From contig JAQSEB010000098.1 in NCBI GenBank assembly GCA_030063045.1, positions 1,178,001 to 1,242,000 on the forward strand: a DNA stretch of 64,000 bases, written 5' to 3'. The notes beneath the pieces are model-generated. The model was not told the origin of the DNA, made no database searches, and saw nothing but the letters and a program-made list of their open reading frames with translations. The position numbers were made by a program, and so were the translations under genes. Below are positions 12,808 to 23,000 of this stretch, one piece after another (the first letter of the stretch is position 1; each line of letters opens with the position of its first letter). Origin of the DNA: Pratylenchus scribneri (Eukaryota; Nematoda; Chromadorea; Rhabditida; Pratylenchidae).

Positions 12808-12966
12808 ATGGGCACAATTTGTTCCAGAAATGAAGAAAATAATGAACCAGCAAAATTGATGGAAAATGAATTGAGGAGTGAATGGACACGAAATTCAGAA
12901 GAACAAAAAATGGAAAAGGAGCAAAAGAAAGAACGACCACATCTTTGGGCACACCAATACAATTGA
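12808..12966 (+). CDS. Small ORF with N-terminal myristoylation-like motif (uncertain)
   Basis: A 52-codon frame begins MGTICS, a pattern that fits N-myristoylation (Gly2, Ser6) with an adjacent Cys for palmitoylation, then becomes highly charged (Glu/Lys-rich). It stands alone between two plus-strand genes. I recognise no family and the frame is short, so it may be chance. Antisense to it is a 69-codon frame without motifs. Confidence 0.3.
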   Translation: MGTICSRNEENNEPAKLMENELRSEWTRNSEEQKMEKEQKKERPHLWAHQYN

Positions 12967-12984
12967 ATCATTCACATTTAATAT

Positions 12985-13293
12985 TTATTTTGTTCTTTGC
13001 CCTAAAATGGAATGAATATTCCAAATTATTTTTTTATTATTCATATTTTTGAAATAAAAAATTTGGCCAGAATGATTAAATGTTGTGTCATTTTTAGTCA
13101 AAATTGGGACTCCATTGGAATTTGACCTTTGGCATTTTTCAATAGCTTTGATTGTCGTCATTGTCAATTTCCCTCCGAAACCATATTTTGGGGTGTCAAT
13201 GACCAAGGAATATTTTTGGAAGGGGAAACCCCCACGACCCCAATAATCATTCATCGAGGAATTTTCGCCAAAGAAAATCGGCGGCCATTCCAT
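12985..13293 (-). CDS. Hypothetical small protein (uncertain)
   Basis: Open frame of 102 codons starting MEWPPIFFGENSS. The first 55 residues look protein-like (Trp/Tyr/Gly/Pro mix, DYWGRGGFPFQKYSLVIDTP), the rest is AT-driven. A possible intron (donor AAAG|GTCAAA near 13123, acceptor TTTTAG near 13005) would replace the tail with about ten residues. No family recognised. It lies head to head with the SLC17 gene, about 240 bp from its start codon. Confidence 0.3.
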   Translation of the reverse strand: MEWPPIFFGENSSMNDYWGRGGFPFQKYSLVIDTPKYGFGGKLTMTTIKAIEKCQRSNSNGVPILTKNDTTFNHSGQIFYFKNMNNKKIIWNIHSILGQRTK

Positions 13294-13530
13294 TTCGTCT
13301 GATCACTTCCGCTTAGCCATCCATCGTCAATCCCAATCCAAATTGAAATGAGTCACCAAAAGCCGACGAAATAAAAAGCCACCAAATTTGGCGCATTCAC
13401 ATCAAAAGAAGGGGAGCAAAGAATAAGGTTCCTCTTGATTAGTCTACCTTTTTTTGCTGATCACGATACTCAATCATTATTTCTTCTGATTTTCCCTCAT
13501 TTTATTCATCCCAGCCAAAAAAAGCAAGAA

Positions 13531-15395
13531 ATGAGCAAAAAATTACCATTTTACCTCCCTAAAATGGCCTTCAAATCTTTATCTTCAAATTCTCGTCAAT
13601 TCCACTTTTTCAATCGTGTCCGGCATCTCATTTTGGCCATTTCCACAATTTGCCTTTCACTCATTGTTGCCAATGCGCAGGCCATGAATTTTGCCGTATT
13701 TTGATGGAATATTTAATTAAAATGTTCTCCTAAAATTGTTAGATTATTTGCGGAAAAGGAAATGCCACCAATTCATCCAATGGCCAAATAAATTCAACAA
13801 TTTTTGGGCCAGAAGATCTTAAGGAAAAACAAAAGAATTTGCTACTTTCAACAGCTGCTATTGGCACACTTTTGGGCACTTTACCAATCAATTGGATTGC
13901 CTCCAAATTTGGAATACGGTAATGGAGGGGGGGAGGGGGGTCAATTTTGGCATTAATGCCCAATATTCCTAATTCCCATTCCCAAGATGGATGATCACCA
14001 TTTATTGTCTGATCAGTTCCATTTCCACTCTTCTTTTGCCAATTTCCTTCAACTATTTTCCACTTTTATTGGCCATTCGTTTGTTCCAGGGTTTTGCCGT
14101 TGCCATTTCCTATATTGCCATGGGTTTGTTCTCAATTCATTCATTCAACATTTTCCCTTTCATTTTAGGTGCGATCACCGCAGAATGGGCTCCCCTCAAT
14201 GAATCTGGCCTATTCATTTGCATCATTTCCTGCCATTTTCAATTTGGCCCACTTTTCATTAATCCATTGGCCGGCGAATTTTGCGAATTTAATTGGCAAT
14301 GGACATTCTACATTTCGGGTACCATTTCCCTCATTTGTTGTCTTCTTTTCTTCCTCCTATTCCGGGATACCCCTCAAAAACATTTGTATGCCAAATATTC
14401 CAAAAATTAATATTTCCCTTTAAAGTTTGATTAGTGAATGGGAAAAAGGAATAATTGGGGAAGGCAAAATGCAAATTTGCAAAATGGAAAATGGCCAAAA
14501 AGTTCCATACCTCAAAATGGTAAATTCGAATATTTTCTATATTATATTCCCTTTTAATAGCTTTCTGATTTTGTCATTTGGGGTCTGATTATTTCGAATG
14601 TTGGTGCCACATTCGGCAATCAAATTTTCAACACATTGGGCCCGAAATATTTGAACACTGTTCGTTAATTTATTGCTTAATTCATTCATAATTCATTTCC
14701 CATCAATCACAGATATTCGTTGATTCCCACAAAACTTTAACTGGTTTTTTGTCGGCATTTCCATATTCATTGGCAATTGGCGTTAAATTGTTGGCCGGTC
14801 CATTGAGTGATTGGGTGGGAACGAGAATATCCGAAAGGGCAAGGGTCATTTTGTTCACCAGCATTTCACAGGCAAATTCCCCTCATTTTACTAAATATTT
14901 GGCCATTTATTTCAGTTTGTCATGGCCGCTCTTTTCATCACAATTTCTTTGCTTCCAAATTCCCAAAAGTTTTTGCTCATTTCCTGTTACACCGCTGTCA
15001 CTCCATTTGCTGGTCTTTGGCAAGTTGGTGCCGTCAAATGTGCCCAATTGGTGGGAAAATCCAATAAAGAAGGAATTAATTTAATTTTAATTCCATTTTT
15101 AGTGTGCCAGACACTTTGCCTCCTCAATTTTTTCGTGGAATACTTTCATTAGTTATTTGATTGTTTTGTAAGCCAAAGAATAAATATTTTAATCGAATTT
15201 ATTTCCAAAAGAATTTTGACCCAATTGACAACCACAAATGAGGAACAATGGTCCCATATTTTTATTGCCATTGCCTTAATTCAAATTTTGACCACAATTT
15301 TCTTCAATTTCACCGTCCGTGTGGCCCCAAGGCCATGGGCAATAATTGGAAAAGTGGAAGGAAAGGAGGAGAAGGGAAATGTGGAAAAATATTAA
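13531..15395 (+). CDS. SLC17-type major facilitator (anion/phosphate or organic anion cotransporter)
   Basis: Twelve-pass membrane transporter of the SLC17 group. Ten exons (13531-13695, 13743-13918, 13987-14123, 14169-14385, 14435-14519, 14561-14659, 14713-14871, 14916-15050, 15103-15167, 15212-15395) join in phase to 473 residues, a normal length. Typical features: RHLILAISTICLSLIVAN then MNFAIIC in helix 1; a glycosylatable loop with NATNSS; RLFQGFAVAISYIAMG; AITAEWAPLNESG; GEFCEFNWQWTFYISG; helix 7-8 loop AGPLSDWVGTR; C-terminal EQWSHIFIAIALIQILTTIF and RPWAIIG. The intron after 14871 has a GC donor (CAG|GCAAAT) with exact phase-0 join. Substrate cannot be decided; SLC17 members carry phosphate, sialate, glutamate or other anions. 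The Met at 13531 is the first in the frame at the expected length. Confidence 0.85.
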
Positions 15396-15640
15396 TAAAA
15401 ATGGCGATGAGGAATTCGACGAATCACCGAATGAAATTGAAATGGTGATGATGGCTGATGAATGGGCCAAATTGGCCAAAACACAATTTTGATATATTCC
15501 CATAGATATTTTTTTGTACATTTTTGAATGCAATTTTTTTATTCCGAATTGCTCATAAAAATATGTTCAAAATTTGTTTTTATTCACCCAAAGTTTTGCC
15601 ATCAATAAAATTCATTCTTTTCATTTTTATTTCATTCACA

Positions 15641-16989
15641 TCAACCGGATTCCCTTCCTTTTTGTTCTTTTGCTTCCGCCTGCAAAACTTTTTCCAATTG
15701 TCGATTCATTTGCCGTTGGACGGTGGCCTCGTCCATTGTTTTCAAATCGTAGGCCCAACCAATTTTGGCGAAAAATTCAATGAAAAGTCGGCTGAAATTG
15801 AAGACGCCCATCATTTCGGATGTTCGATAATCTTGAGGGAAAGTGTGATGCTGAAAATGGGGGAATTTATTTTGTATATTTTCTGTGTCATTTCTCACAT
15901 AATTGTGCCCTCCTTCACCCCAGGCAGTCAAGGTGGTCAACATTGATTCGGTTGCTTTGATGTTCACATCATAGGGTTTATAGCCAAAACTGAAATATTA
16001 AAATATATTCCGTTAAATAAATTAATTTTTGGGCACAAACGTGTGGGCGGCAGAATTGATGAACCAAGTTGCATGCAAATTCAAGCAATAGCGGAATAGG
16101 GCGGCCGTACAAAATGCGATCCAGGCTGATTCACCCCAAAAGTAGACGGGAATGGCAGTTGGGAGAAGAAAGCAGAAAATGGCCACCAATGGGAGGTAAT
16201 ATCTGAATGGGGGATAAATTTAGGAACGATTTAAATGGCCTTACTTTCGTTGGAAGGCCAAAATGGGTTCAGATTCGAGATCGCTCATGTCAAGGGTTCT
16301 GCCCTTCTCAATCACCAATGGATGTTTTTTCATCAAAAGCCAACCTTAATAAAAAGAAAAAATAAAATAAATTTAATTGACTAATAAATTACCCATATGG
16401 GAGAAGAAAAAGCCTCGATTGATGTTATGCCTGAAGGGGGATGGGATTATTTTGAAGGAAGGGAGAGGGACTGACGGATCGGCATCGGTGTCCGTCCATT
16501 TGTGATGGCATCGGTGGTCCCTGGACCATTCGATAACATCATTTTGGAATGCCACACAATTCATTGCCACCAAAATGGCCTTCAATGGGGCTTTGGCTTT
16601 GTAGCTTTTGTGGGACCAAAGTCGATGTGGCCCAGCCGTGATGCCAACACCGCTGACCATCCACAAGAACAATGTCCAGGCAACGGATGCCCAAGTGGCG
16701 GTGGTGAACAATTGGTAGAGGCCAATGGTGGCACCCGTTTGGAGGACCATGTACAAGGCAACATTCCTCCAAACAATTGCTGGCTTGAATTTTGCCTGAA
16801 ATTAACAATGAATATAAATTAATTTGATATGGAATTGGCTAATTAATTTACCTGTTTTGCTTTTTCTTCCAAATCCTTCAGCTCATTCACTTCCATTGCC
16901 AAAAACATTCCATCCGCTTCGGTCAATCTTTGCACATTTACTCTGTTCCTCGTTTTCGTTTCCGTGATTGTTTCTGTTGATGGCGGCAT
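15641..16989 (-). CDS. Delta-9 acyl-CoA (stearoyl-CoA) desaturase
   Basis: Endoplasmic-reticulum di-iron enzyme that puts the first double bond into saturated acyl-CoA with cytochrome b5 electrons. Seven exons (16852-16989, 16476-16795, 16393-16430, 16245-16344, 16041-16202, 15899-15989, 15641-15850) give 352 residues, as in nematode FAT-5/6/7. Histidine boxes are complete: HRLWSH, HRCHHKWTDTDADP, and HNYHHTFPQDYR, the last split by an intron; NSAAH supplies the extra ligand. Other conserved stretches are GHRLWSHKSYKA-like, NRGFFFSHMGWLLMKKHP and DLESEPILAFQRKYY. Hydrophobic pairs flank the boxes. The Met at 16989 starts a polar 46-residue N-terminal exon. The gene converges on the SLC17 gene, with 245 bp between stop codons. 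Confidence 0.95.
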
Positions 16990-17707
16990 TTTTGAGAATA
17001 TTATTTATTGAGTTTAGGCTAAAATTAAATTGGATTAATTAATATTAAATTGATAAATTCTATTTGAATGAGTGGAAGAGGCCAAGGAAATTTGTGGGTT
17101 GTTCGCATTGGCCTCATCGCCTTTATATTTTGGACGAGGCCCCTTGGATGGGGTGATCAACAATTCACCCAAAATCATTCATTTTTCCCTCCTTCCATTC
17201 TCGGAATCACGTGAAAAATGGTGTGGAAATTGCAAAAGTGAATTTGCCTTCCATGCACATCCAATTCCCTCCCTCCCTCCCTCCCTCCCTTTCATCATTT
17301 CATTGCCACCTGCTCAACTCCAACAAAAAGAGCATTGAACATTCCTTTTTCCAAATAAAATCAGCAGAACAACATGGTTTTTGGTGGAGGCCGAAGTCCC
17401 ATCAAAAAGAAAACTAATAAATAAATAAATTGTTTTTATCAGTGAAATGCAAGAGAGGGAATGCTGAAATACATCCATCCATCCATTCATCAGGGTGATT
17501 GTCCATACCACAAAAATGGAGCATTTCGAGAAAAAAAAATGAAATTTCGATTAAACTTTCGAGGAAAAGTCCATTTTATTCCAATTTAAATAAAATGCAA
17601 AATATAAAAAAGTTCAGAAAATGAATTTCATTGATGAGCATAATAAGTCCAAATGGTCATTAAGAAAAATGATAATCAATTAATTGAATGGATTAAATCA
17701 GAGTGGA
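16990..17707. other. Desaturase upstream region; no gene seen
   Basis: Holds the presumed promoter of the desaturase and the 3' flank of the eIF4E-like frame. A CCCT microsatellite lies at about 17266-17290. No coding signal with motifs. Confidence 0.5.
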
Positions 17708-18138
17708 TTAGTTAAACTTCCCGTGCGGTATGTAAAAATGGTTAAAACATTGAGGATTAATTTCATTCACTTTCACAAGAATTTTGTCAATTAGTTCCAA
17801 TTTAATTTTGTTTTCGCCAAAATTGTTTCGAATCCAAACTTCCAATTTGAAAATTATAGGCAAATTTGTGGGATTACTGAAGTCTCTATTGATGACTTTT
17901 CGGCCATTTGGGTTGATCTCACCGCGGATGAAAATGCCATTAATTGAATCTCCGTTTAATGAATTTGCAATATCGACGATGAGAAATTTGAAAATTTGAT
18001 CAAATTTGGCCAACAATTCCTCATTTCCTGTTGTTCCGTAAAATAAAAAACGAAAAGAGCCACTGTAATGTTCAATGGATATAATTGGGTTCAATTCCAT
18101 TGAGAAAAAATGCTGCGCCCAATTTACGGTTGAAAGCT
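17708..18138 (-). CDS. Divergent eIF4E-like protein, partial model
   Basis: An open frame of 143 codons following a TTTCAG acceptor at 18139. Its order of motifs resembles the C-terminal two thirds of cap-binding eIF4E: TVNWAQHFF (family TVEDFW), GSFRFLFYG (GGRWLI), FDQIFKFLIVDIANSLNGDSINGIFIRG (LL.LIGE....GAVVNVR) and KLEVWIRNN (KIAIWT), ending near HFYIPHG. The cap-stacking Trp region is not evident. I could not join a 5' exon in phase; the Met at 18100 is the first internal start. It could be a pseudogene or an unrelated protein. Confidence 0.4.
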
Positions 18139-18591
18139 GAAATTGATTGATTAGGGTAATGATTTAATGCTTAATGGTACAAATTGATTTAGCCAAAAAA
18201 CTTGGCATTATCTTCTCTTTATTTCGTTCAATGACAACATCAAATTGAGACTTTGAATCAGTTGATATTCATTGATATAATCCTTCCAGTTTTCGGGTGA
18301 TTCGACACGGTATTCCTTGCCGTAAAAATGTTCCGCCACTTTCATTTGGAGAAGGTGAATGTAGACTAATTAAGTTCAAGAAAATAAATAACGTTATAAA
18401 ATCATTTTGGGGTAATAATATTACATCAATCGAAATGTCCCGAGGGCTAATAAAAGTTAAGGAATTCCAAAGCTCAATTCTGACAAAAAAGATGAATTTG
18501 GCTACATTTAAAAATTTCTTCTGATGACAATGATGAGAATAAACATACGCAATATTGGCATTCGTCCTCCTTGCATTTTTGGATTTTGTTG
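18139..18591. other. Possible 5' exon region of the eIF4E-like frame
   Basis: Contains a short minus-strand frame with PENWKDYINEYQLIQSL that might belong to the eIF4E-like gene, but no donor restores the downstream frame. Otherwise AT-rich. Confidence 0.3.
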
Positions 18592-19080
18592 TGCAAACAG
18601 GCGGAATTAGTGCAAATTCAAACAAACGGAATTAGTGCAAATTCAAACAGGCGGAATTGGTGCAAATTCAAACAGGCGGAATTAGTGCAAATTCAAACAG
18701 GCGGAATTAGTGCAAATTCAAACAGGCGGAATTAGTGCAAATTCAAACAGGCGGAATTAGTGCAAATTCAAACAGGCGGAATTAGTGCAAATTCAAACAG
18801 GCGGAATTAGTGCAAATTCAAACAGGCGGAATTAGTGCAAATTCAAACAGGCGGAAATAGTGCAAATTCAAACAGGCGGAATTAGTGCAAATTCAAACAG
18901 GCGGAATTAGTGCAAATTCAAACAGGCGGAATTATTTAGATGAAACACAAACAGGGAATTATTTAGATGAAACACAAACAGACGAAATTATTTAGATGAA
19001 ACACAAACAGGCGGAATTAGTTAGATGAAATACAAACAGGCGGAATTAGTTAGATGAAACACAAACAGGCGAAATTATTC
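18592..19080. repeat. Minisatellite, core CAAACAGGCGGAATTA (locus 1)
   Basis: About 13 copies of a 26-bp unit (core CAAACAGGCGGAATTAGTGC plus AAATT) are followed from about 18935 by about five copies of a 29-30-bp variant in which the spacer becomes TTTAGATGAAACA. The CAAACAGGCGGAATTA core recurs in two other arrays of this window (30.8 and 43.3 kb). Confidence 0.95.
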
Positions 19081-19094
19081 TTAATCTAAATTTC

Positions 19095-19512
19095 AATTAT
19101 TGTTTATTATTTTTTGATATGGGTAGTATAAAACCAATTAATTTTTATAAAATCTAATAGAGCTCATCAAACTGCTTCGATTGGTATAATTTTTGACATG
19201 ATTTAATCAAAAATAAAAAGGTTTTAAACTAAAATACAAAGCGGCACTTTTTAGTATATTCATTTCAATTAAATTGTTTACTATTTTTAATATCGTTTTA
19301 AAACCAATTAATTTTTCTAAAATATAATAGAGCTCATCAAACTGCTTCGATTGGTATAATTTTTAACATGATTTAATCAAAAATAAAAAGGTTTTAAACC
19401 AAAATATAAAGACGGCACATTTTAGAATATTCATTTCAATTAAATTGTTTACTATTTTTAATATCGTTTTAAAACCAATTAATTTTTCTAAAATATAATA
19501 AAATATTCATAA
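19095..19512. repeat. 170-bp tandem repeat, about 2.4 copies
   Basis: Blocks beginning AAACCAATTAATTTTT recur at 19131, 19301 and 19472, i.e. every 170-171 bp, and each of the first two also carries GAGCTCATCAAACTGCTTCG. Copies differ by scattered substitutions. The unit is AT-rich and of satellite-monomer size; it directly follows the minisatellite. Confidence 0.9.
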
Positions 19513-20067
19513 CCAAAATGTAAGCCAGCTATATGCTTTTTTGATGTTGCTTTTGGCGCAAAGAAAGTGTCATTTTTCATGAACAAACTCGAAGATCAAG
19601 GAAAAAACAATGAGAATAACAAAATCAGCCGAAGTAGAAGCTCCAAAGAAAATCCATTATTTCCTCTCACATAATTCCCCCCGAAGTCCGAATCAATCAT
19701 TCTCATTGGGGTGGGGGATGGATCATTTGCAGCAGGACAACACATTTTGTGGCCAAGACGATCTGCGCGGCTACCTTGCGGCCTCTCATCGAGTAAATAA
19801 AATGGAGTGAGGGAAAATGAGAAGAAGAGGGAGAGTTGAGGACAATAGCCGGACGGAATGGGGAAGGATTATGGATGTGGGAAAAGGAATCGGGGGAGGG
19901 AAGAAGACAGTTCACGAACGAGTTAAACTGCGCGAATTGGGTCGGGAAAAGGAATCAGGCCTCTGGTCAGTGGCGATCGATCCCCCTAATTTCCCTTCCA
20001 TCGCGGCCAAAAGGCATTCATTCATTCATTCATTGAAATATCCCCTCTCTCTTTTTTTTTTGTGAAA
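19513..20067. other. Upstream region of the Kunitz/lustrin gene
   Basis: No supported gene. A minus-strand 70-codon frame (19703-19915) and a plus-strand 66-codon frame (19610-19810) lack motifs. Purine-rich between 19800 and 19970, with a tandem CATT run just before the start codon of the next gene. Confidence 0.45.
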
Positions 20068-23000
20068 ATGATCCCCCATCGTCCATTGCTGATCCTCCTA
20101 TTCTGCGCATTTGCCTCGACCCCATCGAAGAGCAGTGAGGAGGAGAATGCCTTGTTGGGTGCATTGAAAAGGGTCATTTTGAGCACAGCACCGGCGGTAA
20201 TTTCCCCTCAAATTTCTTTCCAATTTAATCCAATAATTCAAGGGACTTTTGAAAAATTTGACTCGAATCACCCTTTATCGGAATTTGCCAGCCCAAACCC
20301 AAGTGATCAATTTCCCTACAGAAAATGGCCAAATTCCCCAGCAACGGGGAATGCCAATTTCCTTTTCCAGCTATCCATCATCAAAATCACAGCAACAAAG
20401 TTCATGTTGAAAATTTCAAACATTTATTTTCAAATCCCTTATTCCAGCAGGTCTTTCCCTCGCAAATCCTTGTGATCAACCCCAACAAGTCGGCACAGGC
20501 CCATATCGGTTATTATTTCCTTTGGCAATATTCATTTATTCATTCATTTTATTCAGAATTCCTCGTTGGTTCTTCAATCCCAGCCATTCCCAATGCGAAC
20601 TTTTCTATTGGTCCGGTTGTTGTGGAAATTCCAACAATTTTGCCAATCGTGAAATGTGCCAACGTTCATGCGAAGGTCCATCCAACCTCTCTTTTCAAAC
20701 CCAAACTCATAAAATCCCGATTTAAACCCATCCATCTATTATCCTTTTCGCTATTTCAGTCGCCCTAAAATCATCATCATCCACATCTGCTGCCATTCCC
20801 AGCCAATATCCCACCAAATTTCCCCAACATAATTCACTCACTTATTTGACCCAAAAGGCCACATTTTCCACAACATTTTCCCCAATTGATTCTGAACTTT
20901 CTCATCCCCATTTTCCCATCACTCCTCCTCCTCATGGCCAACAAATCAACGATGGCCTTCCTGATTGGATTTCAATGGAAGGAAATGTTGAAGAAGAAGA
21001 TGCCGAGAAAGAATTGGCAAATTGGCGACGAGCATCTTCCCTAATAGGTTAAACCCTCTTCTAATTGAATGAATTAACATGTTTCCCATTCCATTTTAAT
21101 GTTTATTCTCCCAATAATTTATTAATTCCTTCACAGAAACCCCAGTGGCTCCCAATCCATGCGCATTTGGCACAAACACAAATCAAATGCTCCTTTGCCA
21201 ACCTGCCGCTCCATCCATTTGTCCTAGCCCACAATTTTGTCATGTTGGGGACAGTCCAATCACCACAGTTTGCTGCAATAAACCAGGCAAAAAATATTTC
21301 AAATATTTTTTTTCTCAATTATTTTTCCCCATTTGAAGCTTCCGTTGATGTTTGCCACCAGCCCCTGAATCCGGGCATTGGCAAATCCACTTTACAACGT
21401 TGGTATTTCTATTCGCCTGCGGGGCAATGTCAAACTTTCACCTATCGAGGCCTTCAAGGAAATGAGAATAATTTTTTGTCCAGGGTGGATTGTGAGCAAA
21501 TTTGTCCCGGTAATCCCTAATTCCTCCATTTTTCTAATTATATTTTCCCCTTCAGCAAATCCCTGTGCCGTTGGCACTCCTTTGCGCGATATTCGAGGCC
21601 AACTTGGCTATTGTTCTGCCGCCCAACAATCAATTTGCCCTGCGGGCTTTTATTGCCATATTGGCGGGGATGCGAGGACAAGTTTATGCTGCCCAATTAT
21701 GGGTAAACAATTTTGAATTAATTAAAACACCCAATTTGGTATTTTTGGTCTTTCCTTGTTCATTCGATTAGGCAAATTAAAATGTTTTCGAATTAATTCC
21801 ACTGGTTCATAGCTGGGATTATCCAATGCACATTTTAGGCCATCCTGAACTGGAAAAGTGTATTAAAATGAATAAAAACTTGCCTGAAAATTTCCACGAA
21901 TCCACAAAGAAACGGCAATTTTTTGTGCCTCCAATATGGGACATGCCGCATGAAGTGCGTCCTCCTCCCTTTTATCATTCGAATCGGCGTTGAACCAAAG
22001 CAACAAATCACCTATATTTTCCCAAATCAAATTATATTCACCCGAAAAATTAACAAACCCCTTTCTGGGTTAATGGTTAATCCCAATTTTGGGAACACTG
22101 TGAATCCTCCCTTTTTGGCAGTTTCAACTAATAAAAGGGCAGTAGCCAATCGGTTGCCAAAATAGGCAAACCATCCTTCATCATAATTCGGTGGCATTGG
22201 TTGAAGATGATCAAAATGTGGGGCATAATGGCCAAATGGATCATATTTTAACACCTTTTCAATTGGATTAGGGATGTAAAGAAGGAAGGGATTAAAACCA
22301 GAAAATCCTCTCCGAATGCCGGATTTAATGCCAACACCCGTTGAATTCGCTCAAATAATGGACGAATCACTTTTTCATGATGAAGAAGCCAAAGGCCATC
22401 CGCCTGCCTTCCTCTGTGTCCCGCACTATAAGCATAGCCTTCAACTCCTTGGGATTCAATTTCGCTACAAAAATGCAAAGAAATCCACAAAAATAGGGAA
22501 TGCAAATTTGGACCTAGATGTGCGAAATCGATGCCCAATTGCCGATAAACTTTTGTCCAGTAAAAATTGGGGAAGTCGTAGAATTGGAGGCTTTTTATTG
22601 AGAACTTCAATTTTTATATTTTCGTAGCCAATTTGTCGAATAAAACATTCAAATCCTTTTTTTGGCAAAGGAATCCTAGGTGAACGACAATGTTCAAGCA
22701 TTGATCGAGGCCATGTATTTTTGATGTCCTAAAATTTATTAGAAATAGTCAAAAATATCAAAAGTGACTTCATTTTGGAGAAAATTAGACATTTCAATTG
22801 TGGCATTATCCTTTTTGGCCTGAATAAATGATACAAAAATGAAGGAAATAAGAAGTAACAGAGTGACCATTTTGATGGGAATGTTGATTTGATGGATGCT
22901 TTTTGTGTTCTTTTGAATATACAAAAAAAATGTTTGCGCATTCAATTTGGGATGGATATTCCCCTTTTAGGACCAAATATTGAATAACCAGTTCCAATTC

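Noticed and set aside
15524..15946. 140-codon plus-strand open frame over the desaturase 3' exons
   Set aside because: Antisense shadow of the desaturase coding exons.
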